NCBI GenBank assembly: GCA_030538255.1 | Contig: JAUNUI010000003.1 | Span: forward strand, 1 to 51,247 | Direction of reading: 5' to 3' | From: Pelistega sp. | GTDB lineage: Bacteria; Pseudomonadota; Gammaproteobacteria; Burkholderiales; Burkholderiaceae_B | Length of the DNA: 51,247 nt | Made by a program: the position numbers and the translations under genes | Shown here: piece by piece, positions 44,560 to 51,247 of the stretch | Numbering within the stretch: position 1 is the stretch's first letter | Layout of the letters: each line of letters begins with the position of its first letter | Notes under the pieces: generated by a model | Told to the model about the DNA's origin: nothing | Seen by the model: the letters and a program-made list of their open reading frames with translations, nothing else | Databases searched by the model: none

Positions 44560-44757
44560 AACTGAGTATACTGAAAATGCCATAGCGTAAGGAAGTGGCA
44601 GAACTCTATGAGTTGCCTGCGCATTTGAATCTTGTGCGGGAAAACATTCAACAAAAATACAAACCCCTCAAATTTGTTCGTCCTTGGCTTGTTCGGGAGA
44701 ATCAGCCATACGGTTACTATGCAATTAAGGGTGTTTATAAGTGTGGATAATCCCTGC
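44560..44757 (+). pseudogene. Fossil 3' end of cas3 in the ancestral position
   Basis: About 198 bp closely match the last 60-odd codons of the intact cas3 at 39844-42582, in opposite orientation. They read RKEVAELYELPAHLN, then KFVRPWLVRENQPYGY and KGVYKCG and a stop at 44748-44750. An in-frame TAG at 44585-44587 and several replacements show decay. Similarity runs from AACTGAGTATACTG through the stop into TCCCTGC. The fragment points toward cse1, as cas3 does in standard type I-E loci, so this marks where cas3 originally ended. Confidence 0.9.
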
Positions 44758-44772
44758 TAAAGCAGGGAACGG
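44744..44772 (-). repeat. CRISPR-repeat-like hairpin at the end of the cas3 relic
   Basis: The minus strand of 44744-44772 aligns without gaps to the 29-bp CRISPR repeat of this locus at 19 positions. Both stem arms (GTTCCCTG and CAGGGAT) are conserved and only the loop and ends differ. The plus-strand stem is CCCTGC / GCAGGG around TAAA. It includes the cas3-relic stop codon. The intact cas3 has a related repeat-like stretch at the same place relative to its stop. With no T-run it is not a plain terminator. Confidence 0.6.
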
Positions 44773-44963
44773 CTCTTCGTTAAAGATAACTAAGGAGTAT
44801 CTCCTTCAGTTAGGAGAACATATTGAAGAATAAATATTGTATTACTAATTTTCTAACAAGATAAGGATAATAAATGAAAACTATTATTAGATAACAAAAA
44901 TATAAAATACTTTTAATCGAAGTCATTGATTGTTTGTTTGTCGTTTTTGTAAAAGACAACTAC

Positions 44964-44991
44964 TTTACTTTTTTATTTTTTTGTGTAAAAT
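44964..44991 (+). promoter_or_regulatory. Putative Cascade operon promoter
   Basis: -35 TTTACT (44964-44969), 16-bp spacer of T-rich DNA, -10 TAAAAT (44986-44991), 39 bp before the cse1 ATG. Just upstream, TTGTC...GACAA (about 44938-44959) with complementary T/A tracts forms an imperfect dyad that could be an operator. The 260 bp from 44773 to 45030 hold no gene and are extremely A+T-rich, as expected for an H-NS-type silenced promoter (inference). Confidence 0.55.
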
Positions 44992-45030
44992 GGTTCATAA
45001 GGTGATTGGTTTTGCAATAGGGTGAACACA

Positions 45031-46614
45031 ATGAATTTATTAGTAGACGACTTCTTTTTCTTCAGAAAAAAAGACGGTAGCTTTTTTAAAGGTAATTTTT
45101 TAGAAATCCTTAACCCAGAAGTTGTAGACTTTGCGATGCCACGCGAGGACTTTCAGGTTTCAGCATATGTCTTCACTATTGCTGTTTTGCAAACTGTTTT
45201 TGCACCTGAAGATCAGTATGAGTGGCAAGAGCGTTATGAGTTACAAGCTGATTCACTCGATCAGCTTACCCAGGAACTGTCAGCTGCGCTTCAACTAATA
45301 CAGCATGCTTTTAATGTGATTGGAGATGGCCCCTTATTTATGCAGGACTTTGACTTGTTGGAGCAGGCTAATGAGCAGAGTGTCTCGGCTCTATTGATTG
45401 AGTCGCCAGGGGAAAATACGATTAAAAATAATACCGACCACTTTGTTAAGCGTGGTACAGCTGAGTGTATTAGTATTGAACTGTTAATTTGGGCGTTATT
45501 TACGATGCAAAGTATGGCCCCTAGCGGAGGGGCGGGGCATCGAGTAAGCCTTAGGGGTGGTGGCCCATTAACGACAATTATTAAAACAGGCAATGAAGAC
45601 TCAACGTTATGGCAACAAGTCTGGCTTAACGTTATAAATCGAGAGCACTGGCAGTACCCAAAGCCTGACTTACAAAGCATATCGGTTTTTCCCTGGTTAG
45701 GACCAACCCTTGAAAGTAAAACGTCTAAGGTGGTATATGCCAAAGATGTCCACCCTCTGCATATGTATTGGGCGATGCCTAGACGCATCCGTTTGAATGA
45801 AAATCTAACGAAAGGTATATGCCAGGTTTCTGGCTATGAGTCGGAACATATTATTACGAGCTATCGAACACAAAATTATGGATATAACTATGGAGGAACC
45901 TGGTCTTTCCCTCTGACACCGTATAGGTGGAACCCTAAAAAACCTGACGAGGATAAGTTTTCTATTAAGGGTCAACTCGATGTGCACTATAACCAATGGC
46001 ATATGTTAAGTCATACGGATAGCGAAGAGGGTTACCAATGCGCTACAAATATTAGCCATTACTATAAATTACTTGAGAACTACGAAGAGCTAGTAAGGCG
46101 CCCAAGAATTTGGGCCTCTGGCTATTCGCTGGATAATATGAAGGCTAAGGGATGGTCTTCTGTATATCTCCCTTTGATGAAAATCTCAATGACTAAGCAA
46201 GACGACTATTTCGCCTCGATCACAGAAATGCATCGAGTAGCAAAAAATATAGTTTATTTGTGCCGTTCACATATTAAAGCTGCCTTAATTTCTGAACGTT
46301 CAAACATCAAGGGTGGTTTTGAATATGTAGATACGGTTTTTTGGCAACGAAGTCAAGGGACGTTTTTTGAATTAGCAACTCTTCTTCAGCATCAAGATAA
46401 TTATACGTTGACCAATGAACTTGCGTCGACTTGGTTTAATTATTTGAGGGCACTTGCCTTAGATCTTTATGACGAATACGCCTTCTCGGGTGATGTTGAA
46501 ACATCTCTTGTACTTCTTGAAAGCCGTTCAAAGGAGCGGCAAAAGCTTCAACGGGCTATTTATTCAAAAAATAAGCATTTTTTAATTGATTACAAACTTC
46601 TTGATAAGGCTTAA
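45031..46614 (+). CDS. casA: Cascade large subunit Cse1 (CasA/Cas8e)
   Basis: Large subunit of the type I-E surveillance complex. It reads the PAM and positions Cas3. The 527 residues start NLLVDDFFFFRKKDGSF and have the QDFDLL and GGAGHRVSLRGGGPLTTII segments, plus a C-terminal helical bundle, as in E. coli CasA. I prefer the ATG at 45031 because AGGGTG lies 7 bp upstream; a GTG at 45022 is in frame. First gene of the operon cse1-cse2-cas7e-cas5e-cas6e-cas1-cas2. The stop is 4 bp before cse2. Confidence 0.95.
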   Translation: MNLLVDDFFFFRKKDGSFFKGNFLEILNPEVVDFAMPREDFQVSAYVFTIAVLQTVFAPEDQYEWQERYELQADSLDQLTQELSAALQLIQHAFNVIGDGPLFMQDFDLLEQANEQSVSALLIESPGENTIKNNTDHFVKRGTAECISIELLIWALFTMQSMAPSGGAGHRVSLRGGGPLTTIIKTGNEDSTLWQQVWLNVINREHWQYPKPDLQSISVFPWLGPTLESKTSKVVYAKDVHPLHMYWAMPRRIRLNENLTKGICQVSGYESEHIITSYRTQNYGYNYGGTWSFPLTPYRWNPKKPDEDKFSIKGQLDVHYNQWHMLSHTDSEEGYQCATNISHYYKLLENYEELVRRPRIWASGYSLDNMKAKGWSSVYLPLMKISMTKQDDYFASITEMHRVAKNIVYLCRSHIKAALISERSNIKGGFEYVDTVFWQRSQGTFFELATLLQHQDNYTLTNELASTWFNYLRALALDLYDEYAFSGDVETSLVLLESRSKERQKLQRAIYSKNKHFLIDYKLLDKA

Positions 46615-46618
46615 TACT

Positions 46619-47194
46619 ATGTCGGTACAACAGAAAGAACAAGATTTGAAGGTGGTCTCAATTATTGAGCGTTGGTGGAAAAGTATGTTCTTATCGACCA
46701 TCGAGCTAGAAAAATTGAATATTTATCCTGCGCCAACTGTATTTAAAGCGCAATTAAGGCGATCCTCTACGTTGGAGGCTATTGTCATGACGGATGGGTT
46801 TAGATCGCTATGGTTTCAGTTGCCTCAGGAATGGAGAGAGCAATATGGTGAGACGCGTTTTGAACAAATTGCTCTACTTGCAGGTGCTTTAGTTTATATA
46901 AAACAAGATGTAGAGCAAGCAGTGGCAGAATTGGCTGGCCAAAAAGAAGCAGGTAAAGATAAATCTCCCGTAAGTCCTATGAGATTTAGCCAACTACTCG
47001 AAAGCCAAGACAATACAGAGTTCTTGAGGCGACTCAGAAGAGTGCTTGCCTTACTAGATGGAAAGGCTAATGTTCATCGATTAGTAAGTGATTTAAATAA
47101 GTGGTTTTTACAAAAAAACGTATTTAAAGATACACCATCGTCTAAACGCGTTGTAGTGAGGTGGGCGATGGATTATTACAAATTCTCAAATTAA
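46619..47194 (+). CDS. casB: Cascade small subunit Cse2 (CasB/Cas11e)
   Basis: Small helical subunit, two copies per Cascade, that stabilises the displaced DNA strand. The 191-residue protein has the family features: an early WWKSMF segment, a central LRRSSTLEAIVMTDGFRSLW, the MRFSQLLESQDNTEFLRRLRR motif and the C-terminal VVRWAMDYYKF. The frame opens upstream inside cse1, but the ATG at 46619, four bases after the cse1 stop, gives the normal length. Confidence 0.93.
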   Translation: MSVQQKEQDLKVVSIIERWWKSMFLSTIELEKLNIYPAPTVFKAQLRRSSTLEAIVMTDGFRSLWFQLPQEWREQYGETRFEQIALLAGALVYIKQDVEQAVAELAGQKEAGKDKSPVSPMRFSQLLESQDNTEFLRRLRRVLALLDGKANVHRLVSDLNKWFLQKNVFKDTPSSKRVVVRWAMDYYKFSN

Positions 47195-47219
47195 TTTTTA
47201 AAAATCAAAGGATATGAAA

Positions 47220-48260
47220 ATGACTAAATTTATTCAATTACATCTTTTAACCTCATACCCACCTTCAAACTTAAATCGCGATGACTTAGGTCGCCCTAAA
47301 ACAGCAAGATTCGGTGGTTTTGAGCGACTTCGAGTAAGTTCTCAAAGCTTAAAGCGCAGTTGGAGAACTTCTGACCTTTTTTTAGAAGCTTTAGATGGTG
47401 AGAAGAATGGGATTCGTACCAAGCGCTTTGGTGAAGAAATATATAAGTATCTAATTGAAGCGGGAGTTACAGAGAAAAAAGCACTTGAGTGGGCTATTCA
47501 GATTGCAGGTGTGTTTGGTAAGGTGTCCAAAGAGCATAAGTATCTACTAGAACAATTGGTACATATTAGCCAACATGAGCAAGAGTTAGCGTTTAACTTG
47601 GCTAAGAAGCTAATTGAGACTGGCAAAGGCCCGAGTGATGATGATCTTAAACTCCTTTCTAAAGAGCGAATGGATGTTGATATGGCATTATTTGGTCGAA
47701 TGCTAGCTTCAAGCCCTGCGCATAATATTGACGCTGCTTGTCAGGTTGCACATGCATTGAGTGTCGGCAGTGTAGTCATCGAAGATGATTACTTTACTGC
47801 TGTTGATGATTTGAATGATGGGACTGTAGACACAGGTTCAGCACACATTGGTGAGTTTGGTTTTGCCTCAGCTATTTTTTACTTATATATATGTATAGAT
47901 AAAGAGTTATTAGTCCAGAACTTGGGCGGTAATGAGGATTTAGTGGGTAAGGCTGTTGCTGCCATTATTGAAGCAGCGGCGAAAGTTGCACCAAGTGGCA
48001 AACAAAATAGTTTTGCTAGTAGAGCTTATGCAAGCTACGTAATGGTAGAAAAGGGAAGGCAACAACCGAGGACTTTGTCTTCAGCATTCCTAACGCCAAT
48101 TCAAGATAAAGACATGATGGGGAAAGCTATTTCAGCGTTAGAAGAGCAAATGGCTTCTTTTGATAAGGTCTATGGGTCTTGTGCAGACAGTCGTATATGC
48201 TTTGATGTGACAAAAGAAAAGGGATCTTTAAAAGAAGTTCTTAACTTTGTTAAGGAATAG
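47220..48260 (+). CDS. casC: Cascade backbone subunit Cas7e (CasC/Cse4)
   Basis: RAMP-fold protein, six copies of which coat the crRNA spacer. The 346 residues begin FIQLHLLTSYPPSNLNRDDLGRPKTARFGG and RLRVSSQSLKRSWR, strongly diagnostic. They also contain VDMALFGRMLASSP, DTGSAHIGEFGFASAIFY and a C-terminal region with ASYVMVEKGRQQPRTLSSAF. The ATG at 47220 has AAAGGA at normal spacing; the ATG at 47214 is too close to it. Nothing unusual is seen. Confidence 0.95.
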   Translation: MTKFIQLHLLTSYPPSNLNRDDLGRPKTARFGGFERLRVSSQSLKRSWRTSDLFLEALDGEKNGIRTKRFGEEIYKYLIEAGVTEKKALEWAIQIAGVFGKVSKEHKYLLEQLVHISQHEQELAFNLAKKLIETGKGPSDDDLKLLSKERMDVDMALFGRMLASSPAHNIDAACQVAHALSVGSVVIEDDYFTAVDDLNDGTVDTGSAHIGEFGFASAIFYLYICIDKELLVQNLGGNEDLVGKAVAAIIEAAAKVAPSGKQNSFASRAYASYVMVEKGRQQPRTLSSAFLTPIQDKDMMGKAISALEEQMASFDKVYGSCADSRICFDVTKEKGSLKEVLNFVKE

Positions 48261-48268
48261 GTGCATTT

Positions 48269-49000
48269 ATGCAAGACTATTTGGTTTTTAGGCTATATGG
48301 CGCATTAGCGAGTTGGGGGGTAGAGGCTGTTGGTGAATACAGAGCGACAGCCGCGTGTCCTACTCGTTCTGCTTTACTAGGGTTCTTAGCTGCTGCTTTA
48401 GGGATTGACCGTAATGACTTGAGAGCACAAGAACAGTTGTCGGATAGTGTGTTTTTTGGAATTAAACAATTAAATGAGACGCAACTTATCAGAGACTTTC
48501 ATACGACCCATGCGCCCACAGCAACAGCTAAGGCATTTTTGCCAACGCGACAAGCAGAGTTACGTCATCGGGCTGTAGCGACGATCCTCTCCCAGAGGGA
48601 TTATGTGTGTGAGGGTGTGTGGCATATTGCGGTTTGGAGTCAGAGTGCTACCTGCCCTTATACATTGAAGATGATCAAAAACGCTCTTATTAATCCTAAA
48701 TACACACTGTATTTAGGGCGTAAATCTTGCCCTTTGGGAGTTCCGTTAAGTCCTCAGTTGGTAACTGTTGCGAACTTAAAGGATGCTTTGGATATTGATT
48801 TTCCATCACTTGCTGTAAATGTGCCGAGGAGTTTTTTGTCTTCAGGCAAGTCCAATAAACACCATTATATTTGGGAAGGCGAGAAGGCAATTTTAGGAGT
48901 TGATGAAACTTTGATTATTACGCAACGGTCTAGGCATCAGCCCAATCCCTTGGTGGCTAGGCAGTTTATAGAAAATTTTACGTTTAGTTTCCGTTCTTAA
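48269..49000 (+). CDS. casD: Cascade subunit Cas5e (CasD)
   Basis: Binds the 5' handle of crRNA and caps the Cas7 backbone. The 243 residues show the Cas5 N-terminal RAMP strand YLVFRLYGALASWG, then EYRATAACPTRSALLGFLAAALGI, the HTTHAPTATAKAFLPTRQAEL stretch, and YTLYLGRKSCPLGVPLSP, typical of type I-E. It starts 8 bp after cas7e and is preceded by GGAATAGG. No defect is visible. Confidence 0.94.
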   Translation: MQDYLVFRLYGALASWGVEAVGEYRATAACPTRSALLGFLAAALGIDRNDLRAQEQLSDSVFFGIKQLNETQLIRDFHTTHAPTATAKAFLPTRQAELRHRAVATILSQRDYVCEGVWHIAVWSQSATCPYTLKMIKNALINPKYTLYLGRKSCPLGVPLSPQLVTVANLKDALDIDFPSLAVNVPRSFLSSGKSNKHHYIWEGEKAILGVDETLIITQRSRHQPNPLVARQFIENFTFSFRS

Positions 49001-49016
49001 CTATAGGAGATGGAAA

Positions 49017-49691
49017 ATGTACTTTTCAAAGATTCGTTTACCGTTTGACTTATCCTCAACGTACCATCGATATAAGTTGGAAAAAGATGGGTTTTATGCG
49101 GTTCATCAGCTATTGTGGCGCTTATTTGAAGGGAATGAAAATAGGCAGTTTCTTTTTCGTCAAGAGGAGATGGATGGTGGGATAGTTTTTTACTGTTTGT
49201 CCAAAGATATGCCACAGAACAAGACAGAAAATAAACTTCATTTGCAAACAAAGCTATTTTGCCCAAAATTAAACAAAGGTCAGAAACTATATTTTAATCT
49301 TCGAGCAAATCCCACTGTTTATATAACAAATGCGGATGGGAGAGGGCAGCGTCATGATGTTCTGATGCATGCAAAGTATAAAGCAAAGGAGCACTCAACT
49401 AACTCAGCGGAAATTGCAATGAATATGGAGCAAGCTGCCATAGCTTGGCTAAGTGATAAAAAACGTCTGCAACGTTGGGGAATTAGTTTAATAAATACCC
49501 CTGTGGTTTCTGCTTATAGACAGCAATCTAGTTTGAAAAAGAAATCCAAGCAACAGATCCGCTTCTCCTCAGTAGACTATGAAGGGATATTAGAAATTAA
49601 TGACCCGGAAATTTTTTTAGAGCAGTATTTTCAAGGATTTGGTGCAGCCAAGTCTTTTGGTTGCGGTTTGATGTTGTTGAAGGCAGCGTAA
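49017..49691 (+). CDS. casE: crRNA endoribonuclease Cas6e (CasE/Cse3)
   Basis: Cuts the pre-crRNA at the 3' base of each repeat hairpin and stays bound to it. The 224 residues start MYFSKIRLPFDLSSTYHRYK. The catalytic His lies in FYAVHQLLWRLF (His30, aligning with E. coli His20). The RLRANP-like strand reads YFNLRANPTVYI. The C-terminal glycine-rich loop GFGAAKSFGCGLMLL is intact. The hairpin in the locus's own repeats is a suitable substrate. The stop overlaps the cas1 start by one base. Confidence 0.94.
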   Translation: MYFSKIRLPFDLSSTYHRYKLEKDGFYAVHQLLWRLFEGNENRQFLFRQEEMDGGIVFYCLSKDMPQNKTENKLHLQTKLFCPKLNKGQKLYFNLRANPTVYITNADGRGQRHDVLMHAKYKAKEHSTNSAEIAMNMEQAAIAWLSDKKRLQRWGISLINTPVVSAYRQQSSLKKKSKQQIRFSSVDYEGILEINDPEIFLEQYFQGFGAAKSFGCGLMLLKAA

Positions 49692-50611
49692 TGGCTTTTA
49701 TACCTCTTAAACCCATTCCTATTAAAGATCGCAATTCAATGATTTTTATTGGAATGGGGCGGATAGATGTTCGTGATGGTGCTTTTGTTGTTATTGATGA
49801 AGTAAATGGTGAGCGCACGCATATTCCAGTAGGATCTGTTGTCTGTCTTATGCTAGAACCAGGAACAAGAGTGAGTCATGCAGCCGTGAAATTGGCTGCT
49901 CAAACAGGAACGTTATTAATATAGGTAGGAGAGGCTGGTGTGCGTTTGTATTCAGCTGGACAGCCAGGTGGCGCTCGCTCAGACAAATTGCTCTATCAAG
50001 CAAAGTTAGTACTGGACCCAGAAGCACGACTTAAAGTTGTCAGAAAAATGTTTTCTTTGCGCTTCAAGCAAGAAGCGCCAACTCGTAGAAGTATTGAGCA
50101 GTTGCGAGGTATAGAGGGTGCAAGAGTACGGGCTCAATATAAGGTACTAGCACAAAAAAATGGTTTGGATTGGCATGGTAGGCGTTATGATCCAAAAGAT
50201 TGGGAGGCTGGGGATCTTCTAAATCAGTGCATAAGTGCGGCGAATGCTTGCCTTTATGGTGTTACCGAAGCTGCCGTGTTAGCAGCAGGTTATGCACCTG
50301 CATTAGGCTTTTTATATTCTGGTAAGCCCTTGTCATTTGTTTATGATATTGCCGATATTTTAAAGTTTGATACTGTTATTCCAGTGGCATTTAGAATTGC
50401 AAAAGAGAGACCAAATCAGCCAGACCGACAGGTAAGAATTGCGTGCCGAGAGGTGTTTAGACAAAATCGATTGTTAAGGCGTTTAATCCCTTTAATGGAG
50501 GAGGTGCTGTCAGCAGGAGAGCTGGAATTACCTAAGATGCCAGATGATTCACAACCTATTGCTATTTCTGAACCTTTAAGCCTTGGAGATGATGGACATA
50601 GGTCTAAATGA
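49691..50611 (+). pseudogene. cas1: Cas1 integrase gene with in-frame amber codon and lost metal-ligand His
   Basis: Cas1 with Cas2 inserts new spacers. The full frame, 305 residues plus the interrupting codon, aligns end to end with E. coli Cas1 (IPIKDRNSMIFIG, HIPVGSVVCLMLEPGTRVSHAA, GRRYDPKDWEAGD, FVYDIADILKFD). Codon 78, a conserved Trp (TGG) in LLxWVGEAG, is TAG (49922-49924). The frame is otherwise continuous. A GTG at 49940 has AGGAGAGG at 49927-49934, so a C-terminal piece of 223 residues might be made separately; the break lies near the boundary of the N-terminal beta domain and the catalytic helical domain. In addition the metal-binding His (GFVHTGK in E. coli, His208) is Tyr here (TAT at 50315-50317). 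The active-site Glu and both Asp remain. Adaptation is probably lost. Confidence 0.9.
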
Positions 50612-50635
50612 AACTTAAGTGCTATTCCTAAATAA

Positions 50636-50947
<312 letters not shown>

Positions 50948-51035
50948 TTGCTTTTTTGGCTCTTTAACAACTAGGAATATTGGTGAAGTTTTATGCTATT
51001 GGTTTTTGCATTAAAATCAATGGTTTATATTTAGT
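50948..51035 (+). promoter_or_regulatory. CRISPR leader with IHF-type site
   Basis: 88 bp, A+T-rich, between cas2 and the first repeat. AATCAATGGTTTA at 51015-51027 matches the IHF consensus WATCAANNNNTTR at every position and ends 8 bp before the first repeat. This is the place where IHF bends the E. coli leader for spacer integration. Transcription of the array should also start in or near this leader. Confidence 0.7.
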
Positions 51036-51247
51036 ATGTTCCCTGTATGCACAGGGATAAACCGCCGATGATGGATGTCGAAATAGTACGAATTGGATGT
51101 TCCCTGTATGCACAGGGATAAACCGTAAGATGGGTGGTTTTGGCTGTAGTCTGGCCAATGTTCCCTGTATGCACAGGGATAAACCGTATTTGATAAGCAA
51201 GTTCTTGTTTAATTCGTCATGTTCCCTGTATGCACAGGGATAAACCG
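51036..51247 (+). CRISPR. Type I-E CRISPR array (start; continues beyond the window)
   Basis: Four identical 29-bp repeats at 51036-51064, 51097-51125, 51158-51186 and 51219-51247, with three 32-bp spacers at a strict 61-bp period. The repeat begins ATGTTCCCTG and ends CAGGGATAAACCG, so it shares the GATAAACCG end of E. coli type I-E repeats. Its stem is CCCTG/CAGGG. Orientation is plus: the leader lies left and crRNA is read left to right. The window ends exactly at a repeat end, so total length is unknown. The spacers differ from one another, and I could not search for their sources. Confidence 0.97.

Noticed and set aside
49940-50611. Annotating a short independent Cas1-like gene
   Set aside because: It is the same frame as 49691-49924 and aligns collinearly with full-length Cas1; only one stop codon separates them, so it is treated as one damaged gene.
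50991-51200. Minus-strand open frame over the CRISPR array
   Set aside because: Reads repeats and spacers; the repeated VYPCAYREH-type peptide is a known artefact of such arrays.

Overview
ORGANISM. The left part carries a chromosomal block (trmJ, suhB, uppP, lpxH, a cyclophilin, a TPR protein, cysS, an AlkA-type glycosylase, accA, tilS) whose cysS–glycosylase–accA–tilS neighbourhood recalls Alcaligenaceae (Burkholderiales, Betaproteobacteria). The proteins look Gram-negative: LpxH makes lipid A, and there are O-antigen ligase, flippase and polymerase candidates. The moderate to low G+C suggests a host-associated member (Pelistega/Oligella/Taylorella-like). The genus is inference, not proven by the sequence.

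LAYOUT. (1) 1–10.6 kb: housekeeping genes with short degenerate tandem repeats between them. (2) 10.65–10.9 kb: two identical tRNA-Arg(ACG) genes on the minus strand, with a terminator. (3) 11.4–34 kb: a surface-glycan locus, visibly A+T-richer from 12 to 32 kb. It has a GT25 transferase and a WaaL/Wzy-type protein, then a complete pseudaminic acid pathway in the order pseB-C-F-G-H-I, a Wzx flippase, a GT52 (sialyltransferase-family) enzyme, a Wzy polymerase, and GT14 and GT2 transferases. Sugar-supply genes follow: galU, a divergent ugd, pgi, a phosphohexomutase, an initiating sugar-phosphate transferase and galE, then a GT4 transferase. The tail order resembles Acinetobacter K loci. (4) 34–39.7 kb: an accessory and probable defence region with a putative ADP-ribosyltransferase-fold protein, an IS3-family element that truncates a small gene, a two-gene ATPase + PD-(D/E)xK nuclease-like operon, a DUF6933 protein and a frameshifted gene. 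(5) 39.7–51.2 kb: a type I-E CRISPR-Cas locus. It contains degenerate orphan repeats, an inverted cas3, a Fic AMP-transferase gene, a fossil of the cas3 3' end in the ancestral position, then cse1-cse2-cas7e-cas5e-cas6e-cas1-cas2, a leader with an IHF-type site, and an array cut by the window end after four repeats.

HOW IT WORKS TOGETHER. PseB–I convert UDP-GlcNAc to CMP-pseudaminic acid. The GT52 enzyme is the best candidate to transfer it, Wzx and Wzy export and polymerise the repeat unit, and galU/pgi/phosphomutase/galE feed precursors. In the CRISPR locus the interference genes (cas3, Cascade) look intact, but adaptation looks dead. cas1 carries an in-frame amber codon at a conserved Trp, and its metal-binding His is replaced by Tyr.

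MOST NOTEWORTHY. These are the doubly damaged cas1; the cas3 relocation with repeat-like elements at both cas3 ends; the ATPase/nuclease pair as a candidate uncharacterised defence system; a PseH fused to a possible HotDog domain; a UDP-glucose dehydrogenase homologue without its catalytic Cys; and the ART-like protein. No database search was possible, so family names rest on recognised motifs.
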